Notes under the pieces: generated by a model | Databases searched by the model: none | Told to the model about the DNA's origin: nothing | The model's input: only the letters and a program-made list of their open reading frames with translations | Program-made: the position numbers and the translations under genes | Shown here: positions 54,083 to 62,148 of the stretch, piece by piece | Numbering within the stretch: the stretch's first letter is position 1 | Layout: every line of letters starts with the position of its first letter | Origin: Halopseudomonas xinjiangensis | GTDB lineage: Bacteria > Pseudomonadota > Gammaproteobacteria > Pseudomonadales > Pseudomonadaceae | Direction of reading: 5' to 3' | Assembly (NCBI GenBank): GCA_011050525.1 | Contig: DRFO01000043.1 | Coordinates: 185,740-249,739, forward strand | Length of the DNA stretch: 64,000 bases

Positions 54083-54817
54083 ATGTCGACGAAGCATGAC
54101 GGTCATCTTCACCATATTTCGCAACAGTTCAACTCGGAGCTGAGCCAGCTCAAAGCCGAATTTCTCAAGATGGGCGGGATGGTTGAATCGCAGGTTCAGC
54201 ATGCCATGCAGGCCCTTGAAAATAACGACTATGAACTGGCTGAGCAGACGCGCCTCAAGGATAAAGAGGTTGATCGCATGGAGCGCGCGATTGACGAGGA
54301 AGCCAATCGCGTCATCGTCAAGCGTCAGCCTACTGCCAGTGATCTCCGGCTGGTGATGTCTGTGGTGAAAATGGTCGCGGATCTGGAAAGAATTGGCGAC
54401 GAAGCCAAGAAGATTGCCAAGTTTGCAATCAGTATCAGCGAATCAGAGACCGGTGCCTTGGGATCACGTTACGACTCGGTAGTAGAGGCCAAGCACATCA
54501 GCAATCACGTGGTCGCCATGGTTCGGGATGCTCTGGACGCCTTTGCTCGCTTCGATACCGCCCAGGCCTTGCGGATCATGAAAGAAGACAAACTGGTCGA
54601 TCAGGAATACAAATCGGCGATTCGCTCGCTGGTTACGTTCATGATGGAAGATCCCAGAAGCATATCTACCTGCCTCTCTATCATGTGGGTATTGCGCTCA
54701 CTTGAGAGGGTTGGCGACCATGCCTGCAATATCGCCGAATACGTCATCTATATGGTCGAGGGAGAAGACGTACGTCACCGACCAATCGACCACGCCGAAA
54801 AAGTGGTGCGACCCTAG
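54083..54817 (+). CDS. phoU: Phosphate-signalling protein PhoU
   Basis: 244 residues, two three-helix PhoU domains. LKAEFLKMGGMVESQVQHAMQALENNDYELAEQ starts the first; metal-contacting motifs EEANRVIV and ERVGDHACNIAEYVIYM are conserved. PhoU restrains PhoR through the Pst transporter when phosphate is sufficient. The ATG at 54083 follows GGAG; a longer upstream frame runs inside pstB and is not real. Last gene of the pst operon. Confidence 0.95.
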   Translation: MSTKHDGHLHHISQQFNSELSQLKAEFLKMGGMVESQVQHAMQALENNDYELAEQTRLKDKEVDRMERAIDEEANRVIVKRQPTASDLRLVMSVVKMVADLERIGDEAKKIAKFAISISESETGALGSRYDSVVEAKHISNHVVAMVRDALDAFARFDTAQALRIMKEDKLVDQEYKSAIRSLVTFMMEDPRSISTCLSIMWVLRSLERVGDHACNIAEYVIYMVEGEDVRHRPIDHAEKVVRP

Positions 54818-54824
54818 GGAAACT

Positions 54825-54850
54825 GCCGCCGACGCGCAGGCGAAGGCGGC
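54825..54850 (+). terminator. Hairpin after phoU
   Basis: GCCGCC, a 14-base loop, GGCGGC, starting 8 bases past the phoU stop and lying between convergent phoU and the cytochrome c gene. No U-tract, so a weak terminator candidate. Confidence 0.35.
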
Positions 54851-54872
54851 TATCCGTTCAACAGCAGTCAGG

Positions 54873-55187
54873 TCAGTTCAGGCTCAGAATCCACTGGGCC
54901 AGCGTCTTGGCTTCCTCTTCGGTCACCTGATTCGCGGGCATTGGAATCTGACCCCAGTTGCCCACCACCCCGTTCTTGATATGGTCGGCCAGCATGGCGA
55001 CATTCTCTTCGGTATTCTCGTATTTCGCCGCGACATCCTTCAACGCTGGTCCGACGAGCTTGGTATCCAAAGAATGACAGGCACCGCAGGGTTTGCTCTT
55101 GAACAATTCTTCGGCATCCTGAGCTACGGTTGCCTGGGTAGAAAGCAAGGCACCAAAAGCCAATACAGATAACAGATAATGTTTCAT
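54873..55187 (-). CDS. Periplasmic cytochrome c (c551-like)
   Basis: 104 residues from the ATG at 55187, which follows GAGGA; the upstream in-frame extension to 55220 is not needed. Signal peptide (about 1-22, [17 protein letters not shown]), one heme c site CGACH near residue 33, and the axial Met in [13 protein letters not shown] near residue 81. A C-terminal amphipathic helix closes the fold. Class I electron carrier resembling Pseudomonas c551; the partner oxidase or reductase is not in the window. Three TTGAT copies lie upstream on the opposite-strand side of its promoter region. Confidence 0.87.
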   Translation of the reverse strand: MKHYLLSVLAFGALLSTQATVAQDAEELFKSKPCGACHSLDTKLVGPALKDVAAKYENTEENVAMLADHIKNGVVGNWGQIPMPANQVTEEEAKTLAQWILSLN

Positions 55188-55262
55188 AGCTAATCCTCGG
55201 AAGCTGATATTGCGGGTCATCCCGCTTGTTGTGTTCTAGGCGTTTAATGTTGGACCTTTAAC

Positions 55263-55290
55263 TTGATCGTTTGATCCGTTGATATCAAGT
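55263..55290. promoter_or_regulatory. Repeated TTGAT motif between cytochrome c and alcohol dehydrogenase genes
   Basis: TTGATCGT, TTGATCCG and TTGATATC follow one another at an exact 8-base period (55263-55286), and the last forms the palindrome TTGATATCAA. TTGAT is the half-site of FNR/ANR-type regulators, but their 4-base spacer is not kept, so the binder is uncertain. It lies upstream of the divergent cytochrome and dehydrogenase genes. Confidence 0.4.
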
Positions 55291-55446
55291 GGCCAATTGT
55301 CGTAGAGGACCGTGCAAGCGATGGACGTCAACCTCCACTTTGGGTATGTTGCGGGACAATAACAGTTTGTGTATCTCTCTCCGGTCCGCAAGGAATCAGC
55401 GCGGGAGATATGCCCTTCGTAACTCAACGATGACACCGGAGACCTT

Positions 55447-56604
55447 ATGGAAATCAAGTCTTACAGCATGAACTGGCACTACCCGACAGCCGTACGGGTA
55501 GGAGCGGGACGCATTCGTGAACTGGCAAAGAGCTGCGGCCAACTGGGCATGAAGGCGCCTCTGCTGGTCACCGACCCGGGTCTGGCAGCCCTGCCCATGG
55601 TGGAAGAAGCACTGCAGCAATGCCGCGATGCGGGTTTGCGTCCTGGCTTGTTCAGCGGCGTGAAGGGTAATCCGACCGGAGGCAACGTGGCCGACGGCGT
55701 CACGGCGTTGAAACAGGGCGAGCACGATGGGGTTATCGCCTTTGGCGGCGGCTCTGCTATCGATGCGGCCAAATCCATCGCGCTGATTGCTCACCAGACT
55801 TGTACCCTCTGGGAGGCGCAGAACCCGGCTAACGTCGATGCCAGCAAGATGCTGCCGCTCATTGCGGTACCCACTACTGCTGGGACGGGCTCCGAAGTCG
55901 GTCAGGCTGCGGTGATCACTGATGAGGAAACCCATGCCAAGCGCATCATCTTTCACCTGAAAATGATGCCCCCCATCGTGATCCTGGATCCCGAGTTGAC
56001 GGTAGGCTTGCCGGCGAAGCTTACCGCGGCCACCGGCATGGACGCTTTGGCGCACAACCTTGAGGCGTATTGCACGCCGGTGTATCACCCCATGGCTGAA
56101 GGAATTGCGCTGGAGGGCATTCGCCTGATCAAGGAATATCTGCCGCGTGCCACGGCAAACGGCTCGGACATTGAGGCACGCTTGCAGATGATGGTCGCGT
56201 CCAGCATGGGCGCCACAGCGTTCCAGCGAGGTCTCGGCGCCATCCATGCTGTTTCGCATAGCGTCGGTGCGCTGTATGACAGCCACCACGGCCTGCTCAA
56301 TGCAATCATGATGCCCTATGTTCTGCAGGCCAATCGGTCTGTCATAGAAGAAGAGATGGTGCGTCTGGGCCGTTATCTGGGTCTGGAGCAAGCCAATTTC
56401 GACGGTGTACTGCAATGGGTCCTGGCGCTGCGCAAGGAGCTGGATATTCCCCATACTCTGGCCGATATCGGTATAGATGACAGCCAGGCCGAGCTGGTCG
56501 GCAAGATGTCAGCCAAAGACGTCACTGCCCGCACCAACGCTACTCAACTGGACGCTAGCCAGTACCAGCAGTTGTTCATGAATGCGCTTACCGGAACGCT
56601 GTAA
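55447..56604 (+). CDS. Iron-containing alcohol dehydrogenase
   Basis: 385 residues. NAD-binding GGGSAIDAAKSIALIA near residue 98, PTTAGTGSEVGQAAV near 143, and metal-site motifs GMDALAHNLEAY near 198 and HAVSHSVGALYDSHHGLLNAIMMPY near 262 (Asp and His ligands). Oxidises or reduces an alcohol/aldehyde pair; substrate not predictable. GGAGACCTT precedes the ATG. Followed by a hairpin with a T-run at its centre. It is divergent from the cytochrome c gene. Confidence 0.92.
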   Translation: MEIKSYSMNWHYPTAVRVGAGRIRELAKSCGQLGMKAPLLVTDPGLAALPMVEEALQQCRDAGLRPGLFSGVKGNPTGGNVADGVTALKQGEHDGVIAFGGGSAIDAAKSIALIAHQTCTLWEAQNPANVDASKMLPLIAVPTTAGTGSEVGQAAVITDEETHAKRIIFHLKMMPPIVILDPELTVGLPAKLTAATGMDALAHNLEAYCTPVYHPMAEGIALEGIRLIKEYLPRATANGSDIEARLQMMVASSMGATAFQRGLGAIHAVSHSVGALYDSHHGLLNAIMMPYVLQANRSVIEEEMVRLGRYLGLEQANFDGVLQWVLALRKELDIPHTLADIGIDDSQAELVGKMSAKDVTARTNATQLDASQYQQLFMNALTGTL

Positions 56605-56665
56605 GCGTTGCCTCACAGTGCGTTAGACTCCGGTCTCTTCCAGGCCACCCTCTCGATCATCCTCT

Positions 56666-56689
56666 CGGGCTCGCTTTTTTAGCGGCCCG
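56666..56689 (+). terminator. Hairpin after the alcohol dehydrogenase gene
   Basis: CGGGC-T-CGCT, loop TTTTTT, AGCG-GCCCG, 62 bases past the dehydrogenase stop and before the response regulator gene. The T-run is in the loop rather than after the stem, so it is not a classical intrinsic terminator. Confidence 0.35.
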
Positions 56690-56770
56690 ACTGGTTGCTA
56701 CGCTGCAATGACTGGGGTTTTGCTCCCGGTCTGCGGTAAGCTAGACGCGTAACCGATGAGAGAATCAAAC

Positions 56771-57655
56771 ATGGCGAAAGTGTCAGTCCTCATAGTGGAC
56801 GATGCCCCTTTTATCCGGGACCTGGTCAAGAAAGCCCTGCGCAGCCATTTTCCTGGTTTGCAGATAGAAGAGGCCACCAACGGCCGAAAGGCCCAGCAGG
56901 TGCTCGCCCGGGCATCCTTCGATCTGATTCTGTGCGACTGGGAAATGCCGGAAATGAATGGCCTGGAGCTGCTTCAGTGGTTTCGCAGCCAACCCGATTC
57001 GGGCAAGGTCCCGTTTATCATGGTTACCAGCCGCGGAGACAAGGAAAATGTCGTAGAGGCTATTCAGGCCGGCGTAAGCGACTATATCGGCAAGCCGTTC
57101 AGCAATGAGCAGCTGATAGCGAAAGTCAAAAAGTCGCTGCACCGAGCGGGCAAGCTGTCTCTGCTGCAAGGCCGTGCTCCGCAGGTAAGTGTCGGTACGG
57201 CGCAGGACACCATCGCCAATCTTACCGGCGGCAAGAAGCCAGAGCCCGCGCCGTCCAAGCCTGTCCCTGCGGCCGCCTTTGCCGCAACGCCCGCAGCTGC
57301 GCCTGTTGTGGCCGAGGCCGTGCGGGGGCAAGCCCAGCTCCGTCTCCCTGGCCAGCAGTTCGCCTGTGTAATCAAGACATTGAGCTTGCGCGATGCACTG
57401 GTTGTGGTGCGCCGCGGCGAGCATTCGCCCCAGGTCTTCGAAAGCGGCGTGCTGGATATGGAACAGGACACGGATAAATCAGTGGCCCGGATCAACGTCT
57501 ATGTGCACGCGGTGGCGTCGATGGAAGCTCGGATGGATTGCGAATGGCTGAAGGTTACGCTCAAGTTCGTCGACCAGGATCCGGAAAAACTGGATTATCT
57601 GTCGCGGCTGATTGCTTCAGGCAGCACCCAGCAACACTATTCCCCAGGAGCCTGA
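56771..57655 (+). CDS. Response regulator with unassigned (PilZ-like) output domain
   Basis: 294 residues. An N-terminal receiver (about 1-125) with VLIVDDAPF, acceptor Asp in LILCDWEMPEMNG near residue 57, Thr in IMVTSRGD and Lys in YIGKPFSN. A proline/alanine-rich linker (about 150-185) follows. The C-terminal part (about 190-290) has strand-rich QLRLPGQQFACVIKTLSLRD that looks PilZ-like but lacks the Arg-rich c-di-GMP motif, so binding is doubtful. It sits beside phoR (19-base convergent overlap), a position like P. aeruginosa PA5364. Start: ATG at 56771; another ATG at 56756. Confidence 0.78.
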   Translation: MAKVSVLIVDDAPFIRDLVKKALRSHFPGLQIEEATNGRKAQQVLARASFDLILCDWEMPEMNGLELLQWFRSQPDSGKVPFIMVTSRGDKENVVEAIQAGVSDYIGKPFSNEQLIAKVKKSLHRAGKLSLLQGRAPQVSVGTAQDTIANLTGGKKPEPAPSKPVPAAAFAATPAAAPVVAEAVRGQAQLRLPGQQFACVIKTLSLRDALVVVRRGEHSPQVFESGVLDMEQDTDKSVARINVYVHAVASMEARMDCEWLKVTLKFVDQDPEKLDYLSRLIASGSTQQHYSPGA

Positions 57656-58956
57656 TAGGCTTCTGAAGTCAGCCGCTGGGTCGGGAAATGGCAGGTAAAG
57701 CAACTGCCTTTTCCCGGCGTGCTGGTGATTTCCAGACGTCCCTGGTGACGCATCAGAACGTGTTTGACAATAGCCAAACCCAGCCCAGTCCCGCCAGTGT
57801 GGGTGCTGCGGCTGGAATCGACTCGATAGAAACGTTCGGTCAGGCGGTTGAGGTGTTCCGGTGCGATTCCCGCCCCGTTGTCGCTTACGCTCAGATGAGC
57901 GCCTTGCTGGTCCTCCCACCAGCGAATCCGGATGTCGCCCTGGTCAGGGGTATATTTCACCGCGTTGAACACCAGGTTGGAAAAAGCGCTGTGCAACTCA
58001 CCCTCAATCCCACGGAGATACCGCTCAGTTTCGCTGGTGAGGGTGATGCGGTGGCTGCGCTCGGCTGACAACGTAATGGCATCCTGGCGAATGCGGCTCA
58101 GCATCTGACTTACCGCTATGGATTCATCGTCGGAGGTGGAGTCGGTCGTCTCCAGGCGCGCCAGTAGCAACAGATCATTCAGCAGGCTATGCATGCGAGT
58201 GGCTTGCTGCTGCATTTGCCGCAAGGCGCGTATCCAGCGTGGGCTGAGCGATTCTTCGGCGTCCAGCATGGTCTCCAGATAGCCGACTACCACGGTCAGC
58301 GGCGTGCGCAATTCATGGGACACATTGGCGACGAAGTCTTTGCGCATCTGTTCGAGGTTGTGCAGGCGTGTTACATCCCTGGCTATCATCAGTCGATCGC
58401 CGCGCCCGTAGCGGGTGATGGTGTACTGCAGGCAGATCTTCATGTCGATGGGGGAGGGAATGTCTAGCGGTTCTTTGAAAGAAGCTTTCTCGAAGTACTC
58501 GACGAAGAGCGGGTCTCGGATCAGATTGGTGACATGCTGGCCACCGTCAGCGGGAGCGCGTAACCCGAGCAGCTTTTCTGCCGCATGGTTCCACCATTCC
58601 AGGTGGCCTTCGTAGTCGATCATTACTACCGCGTCGTTCAGCGCCGCCGTGGAGGCCTGTATGCGCTCAATGATAGCTTGCAGCTTGGCGTTGCGGCGGG
58701 CTTCTCGACGCTGCATCTGGTGGATGTTGTTGAAAATTTCTGCCCACGAGCCCCTTGCCTCCGGGGGCGGTCCGTCGGGCTGGGTGCGCAGCCAATGATG
58801 CAGCCGCAGCATCTGGCGAAGCGTCCAGCCAATGTATAGCGCCAGGCCCACTACCAATGTCCAGGCAAGCTGGTCCAGCAACAGGCCTACCGGCAGACAT
58901 AGCAGGACCAGCAAGAACAGCCTGTTCAATACGGTCCGGAACCAGTTATTCGTCAA
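57637..58956 (-). CDS. phoR: Phosphate-regulon sensor kinase PhoR
   Basis: 439 residues. Two membrane segments at about 8-42 with a very short loop, a charged linker, a PAS domain at about 100-195, HisKA with FVANVSHELRTPLTVVVGYLE (His about 213), and HATPase with NLVFNAVKYT, DNGAGIAPEHL and GTGLGLAIVKHVL. Phosphorylates PhoB when phosphate is scarce; the absence of a large periplasmic domain fits PhoR reading the Pst system. It is 54 bases downstream of phoB on the same strand. Confidence 0.95.
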   Translation of the reverse strand: MTNNWFRTVLNRLFLLVLLCLPVGLLLDQLAWTLVVGLALYIGWTLRQMLRLHHWLRTQPDGPPPEARGSWAEIFNNIHQMQRREARRNAKLQAIIERIQASTAALNDAVVMIDYEGHLEWWNHAAEKLLGLRAPADGGQHVTNLIRDPLFVEYFEKASFKEPLDIPSPIDMKICLQYTITRYGRGDRLMIARDVTRLHNLEQMRKDFVANVSHELRTPLTVVVGYLETMLDAEESLSPRWIRALRQMQQQATRMHSLLNDLLLLARLETTDSTSDDESIAVSQMLSRIRQDAITLSAERSHRITLTSETERYLRGIEGELHSAFSNLVFNAVKYTPDQGDIRIRWWEDQQGAHLSVSDNGAGIAPEHLNRLTERFYRVDSSRSTHTGGTGLGLAIVKHVLMRHQGRLEITSTPGKGSCFTCHFPTQRLTSEAYQAPGE

Positions 58957-59010
58957 CTAGCACACCTCTGTCGATGGCTCTGTCATCCTGAGCCGCAACC
59001 CTGCGGGCCC

Positions 59011-59700
59011 TCAAGCCCGGGTGGAAAACCGGTAACCGGTCCCTCTGACCGTCTGTATCAGATTTTCATAATCCGTACCGAGCGCCTTGCGCAGGCGTCG
59101 AATATGCACATCCACGGTGCGCTCTTCAACGTACACGTTGCCACCCCAGACCTGGTCAAGCAACTGACCGCGGGTGTAGGCGCGTTCCTGATGCGTCATA
59201 AAGAACTGCAAAAGGCGGTATTCAGTCGGTCCCATTTCTGCGGGCTGATCGTCGATGGTAACGCGATGACCGACCGGATCCAGAAGCAGGCCATTGATTT
59301 CAATGGGCGCCTCGCTGTCCACCGGGCCCGCACGGCGCAGCACTGCCTTCAGTCGAGCCACCAGCTCGCGAGGTGAGAAGGGCTTGGTGATGTAATCATC
59401 GGCCCCCACTTCGAGGCCTTGAATCTTGTTGTCCTCTTCGCCTTTGGCCGTGAGCATGATGAGCGGAACGTCTGCGGTCATCTCGTCACGCTTGAGGCGG
59501 CGGGCCAGTTCGATGCCGCTAGTGCCAGGGAGCATCCAGTCGAGCAGGATGAGATCGGGTTTGCTGTCGACGATGCTGGCGTGGGCCTGCTGCGCGTTCT
59601 CGGCTTCCAGGCAGTCGTACCCGGCCATTTCCAGCGCGACCGCAATCATCTCGCGGATAGGCGCTTCATCATCGACGATCAGTATGGTTTTTCCAGCCAT
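59011..59700 (-). CDS. phoB: Phosphate-regulon response regulator PhoB
   Basis: 229 residues from the ATG at 59700 ([12 protein letters not shown]). Receiver domain with acceptor Asp in [13 protein letters not shown] near residue 54 and Lys in [10 protein letters not shown] near 105; OmpR-type winged helix DNA-binding domain from about 128 to 225 ([15 protein letters not shown]). Activates pst and other phosphate genes at Pho boxes. Longer upstream frames are rejected because the family starts at this Met. A Pho-box-like sequence lies upstream. Confidence 0.96.
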   Translation of the reverse strand: MAGKTILIVDDEAPIREMIAVALEMAGYDCLEAENAQQAHASIVDSKPDLILLDWMLPGTSGIELARRLKRDEMTADVPLIMLTAKGEEDNKIQGLEVGADDYITKPFSPRELVARLKAVLRRAGPVDSEAPIEINGLLLDPVGHRVTIDDQPAEMGPTEYRLLQFFMTHQERAYTRGQLLDQVWGGNVYVEERTVDVHIRRLRKALGTDYENLIQTVRGTGYRFSTRA

Positions 59701-59755
59701 GGGTTCTACCGTCTCGTTGCGAATTCCTGTTGTGCGCCAATTAGATAACATTTTT

Positions 59756-59773
59756 ATTGCAGTTGTGTGACGT
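59756..59773 (-). promoter_or_regulatory. Pho-box-like site upstream of phoB
   Basis: On the minus strand, ACGTCAC, ACAA, CTGCAAT: two 7-base halves 11 bases apart, each matching 5 of 7 positions of the CTGTCAC/T repeat. It lies 56 bases upstream of the phoB start, as expected for autoregulation. Moderate match. Confidence 0.45.
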
Positions 59774-59801
59774 GCCAGGCATGCAGCGTAATGAGCCGGG
59801 T

Positions 59802-60692
59802 TTATCTCAACGAGTAGTCCAGCGCCAGGCCGATAAAGACCAGCATGCCGCTCCAGTGGTTTGACAGAAAAGCGTTCAGACAGGCTTGGGCTTCGCGTTC
59901 ACGGATCAACCACTGTTGCCACGCGAAACTGAGCAGCATCGCCAGCAACCCCGCATAGTAGAACATCCCCAGCTCGAAACGGATGCCCACCAGGATCAGG
60001 CAGATCAGCGTAAGCCCCTGTAGCATGCCGACGATAGCTCGGTCCGCCTCGCCAAAAAGAATGGCGGTGGACTTCACCCCAATGCGCAAATCGTCTTCCC
60101 GATCACACATCGCATACTCGGTATCGTAGGCCACGGTCCATACCAGGTTAGCGATGAATACAAGCCAGAGGGCGGGCGGTAACGCGTTGGTCTGAGCCGC
60201 AAAGGCCATGGGAATGGCCCAGGAGAAGGCTGCGCCAAGAACCAGCTGGGGGTAGAAGGTAAAGCGTTTGCAAAAGGGATAGACGACAGCCAGGAGTATT
60301 CCGCCAAACGCCAGCTTTATAGTCAAAAGGTTAGTGAACAGCACCAGCAAGGCGCTCAGGCCGACCAACAGGGCAAATAGAATCAGAGCCTCTCTGGCGG
60401 TAACACGCCCGGTGGCCAACGGGCGTTGCCTGGTGCGGCTGACATGGCCATCTATATTGCGATCGGCATAGTCGTTTATGACGCAGCCAGCGGCGCGCAT
60501 CAGAATCACCCCCAGCACGAAGATCACCAGCACCGACCAGTCAGGTACACCTTCAGCGGCTATCCATAATGCCCAAAGAGTGGGCCATAGAAGCAGATAC
60601 GTGCCAATTGGCCGATCCAGGCGCATGAGTTGCACAAAATCGTTGGCACGTGGGTGCAGGCGCGCCAGGGGTTTGGTCAGCAAGGCTAGCAA
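59802..60692 (-). CDS. ubiA: 4-hydroxybenzoate octaprenyltransferase
   Basis: 296 residues, about eight or nine membrane segments. Attaches the polyprenyl chain to 4-hydroxybenzoate in ubiquinone synthesis. Both prenyl-diphosphate Mg motifs are present: [11 protein letters not shown] near residue 72 and [13 protein letters not shown] near 191. [17 protein letters not shown] is typical. It begins 32 bases after ubiC, so ubiC-ubiA form an operon. Confidence 0.95.
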   Translation of the reverse strand: MLALLTKPLARLHPRANDFVQLMRLDRPIGTYLLLWPTLWALWIAAEGVPDWSVLVIFVLGVILMRAAGCVINDYADRNIDGHVSRTRQRPLATGRVTAREALILFALLVGLSALLVLFTNLLTIKLAFGGILLAVVYPFCKRFTFYPQLVLGAAFSWAIPMAFAAQTNALPPALWLVFIANLVWTVAYDTEYAMCDREDDLRIGVKSTAILFGEADRAIVGMLQGLTLICLILVGIRFELGMFYYAGLLAMLLSFAWQQWLIREREAQACLNAFLSNHWSGMLVFIGLALDYSLR

Positions 60693-60724
60693 AGCAATTC
60701 TCCTTAGAAGTGCGGCGCTCAGTA

Positions 60725-61246
60725 TCAGCCGGCCGGCGGCCAGCCGTCCAAGAATACTTCACAAACCAGCAGCTGCAACTGGTCATTGCTGAAGCGGGAT
60801 CGTCTGGCCCAGCAATGCTCGCTTCGCCACTCGGCAGGTAGCCAGGCGGAAGGGTAGCGACTGATCTCGATGGGCCCGCGAACTATCCGCGAATCGGTGA
60901 ACAGGATCTCACCGAGGCTGCGGGTACCCAGGTTGGCCAGATCCAGGCCAGCCAGGTCAAGCGTATCCCGGGGGGCAACGCTTCTGGCAAAAACTCGTGC
61001 AGCCCCGCCTGTATGCAGCAGCACCTCACGTACCCAGGCCTGTTGATTTTCCAGCATTCCCAGCGCAGTCGCTTCGTCTGTCCGGGCGGGTTGCAGGCCT
61101 TGTTCCAGCAACTGGACATGGAAGTCCTGGTTGCCGGCTTCCGTCAGACGTCGAGTCAATGAGCCTTCATCTTGCAGCCAGTCAGCCAAAGGCTCCGCTG
61201 GCATCTGAGGGTGGCGGTCGGCTGGCTGCCAATCGGGCAATGTCAC
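60725..61246 (-). CDS. ubiC: Chorismate-pyruvate lyase
   Basis: 173 residues, single compact domain. Releases pyruvate from chorismate to give 4-hydroxybenzoate, the first step to ubiquinone. Conserved segments: [12 protein letters not shown] near residue 25, [20 protein letters not shown] near 70 (substrate-binding Arg) and [16 protein letters not shown] near 110. Directly upstream of ubiA. Divergent from the rubredoxin gene with a 148-base gap. Confidence 0.94.
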   Translation of the reverse strand: MTLPDWQPADRHPQMPAEPLADWLQDEGSLTRRLTEAGNQDFHVQLLEQGLQPARTDEATALGMLENQQAWVREVLLHTGGAARVFARSVAPRDTLDLAGLDLANLGTRSLGEILFTDSRIVRGPIEISRYPSAWLPAEWRSEHCWARRSRFSNDQLQLLVCEVFLDGWPPAG

Positions 61247-61394
61247 AGGCTTAAATTCATCCGCTGATCAGGAAATGGGAAGGCAAGACTACCACGAATG
61301 CTCCGGAATACGGCGCGCCAGTGGCCTTGGCGTACCAGGTCAATTCCGGTAGTGTCGCTGCCATTCTTGTAAAACCTCTATTCAGGACTGCGCG

Positions 61395-61562
61395 ATGAAG
61401 AAGTGGCAATGTGTCGTTTGTGGATTCATCTATGACGAAGCGGAGGGCTGGCCGGACGATGGGCTGGCTGCCGGTACGCCATGGGAAGATGTGCCTGAAG
61501 ATTGGCAATGTCCGGATTGCGGAGTGGGCAAGGACGACTTTGAAATGATCGAGATTGGTTGA
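61395..61562 (+). CDS. rubA: Rubredoxin
   Basis: 55 residues: [20 protein letters not shown] then an acidic middle and [17 protein letters not shown]. The two Cys-x2-Cys pairs (CVVCG near residue 6 and CPDCG near 39) bind one iron. It carries electrons to alkane hydroxylases and oxygen-detoxifying enzymes. A short gene, start ATG at 61395, in the same relative position as rubA in Pseudomonas; a rubredoxin reductase gene, often adjacent, does not follow here. The 268 bases after it (61563-61830) show no convincing gene. Confidence 0.94.
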   Translation: MKKWQCVVCGFIYDEAEGWPDDGLAAGTPWEDVPEDWQCPDCGVGKDDFEMIEIG

Positions 61563-61830
61563 TCGTCTGCCCGCATGGAAAAGAGTCGCCGCGGAAATAC
61601 CCAGCCACCACCCCGGTTGGGTGCTGTAGACCTTGGTCCAAGGGCACATCAGCCTTTTGTCGGTCAAACTGTTACACCGGTCGTAGCTCGCTGGGTTTAG
61701 GGGTGGCGCAACGCTCAAAGTCGTGCGATGCTGATCGCGCTGGGACAAGCCGGCCAACGGGTGCTGGACACCTTGGCACCGCTGCGAGGACGCAGCGGAA
61801 CAACAAAAACAACAGATAACGAGGCTTTAT

Positions 61831-62103
61831 ATGCGTAAACCGGATCTCGCAGCGGCAATTGCCGACAAGGCTGACCTGAGCAAGGACCAGGCAAACCGTG
61901 TGCTCAATGCCGTTCTCGATGAAATTACCAAGGCGCTTAGTCAGAAAGACACAGTGACTTTAGTTGGTTTTGGCACCTTCCTGCAGCGCCATCGTGGCGC
62001 CCGTACTGGCAAGAACCCCCAAACAGGCGCGCCTGTTCAGATCAAGGCCAGCAACACCGTGTCCTTCAAACCTGGCAAAAGCCTGAAGGACTCGGTCAAC
62101 TGA
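61831..62103 (+). CDS. hupB: DNA-binding protein HU-beta type
   Basis: 90 residues. Nucleoid protein that bends DNA as a dimer. MRKPDLAAAIADKADLSKDQ, VTLVGFGTFLQRHRGARTGKNPQTG (the DNA-gripping arm, about residues 44-68) and FKPGKSLKDSVN are typical. A strong hairpin follows within 10 bases of the stop. Confidence 0.95.
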   Translation: MRKPDLAAAIADKADLSKDQANRVLNAVLDEITKALSQKDTVTLVGFGTFLQRHRGARTGKNPQTGAPVQIKASNTVSFKPGKSLKDSVN

Positions 62104-62111
62104 GTCTGTTT

Positions 62112-62136
62112 GCCGGAGGCCGCTCAGGCCTCCGGC
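62112..62136 (+). terminator. Terminator hairpin after hupB
   Basis: GCCGGAGGCC, loop GCTCA, GGCCTCCGGC: a perfect 10-bp G+C stem starting 9 bases past the hupB stop, 12 bases before the end of the convergent HDOD gene. It lacks a U-tract on the plus strand right after the stem; it may act for both strands. Confidence 0.65.
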
Positions 62137-62148
62137 GATACCCCGAAC

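Noticed and set aside
55396..56454. Minus-strand frame opposite the iron alcohol dehydrogenase
   Set aside because: Antisense shadow; the plus-strand motifs are complete.
61559..61819. Frame of 86 codons between rubredoxin and HU
   Set aside because: No ribosome site and no recognisable sequence; composition is like other chance frames.
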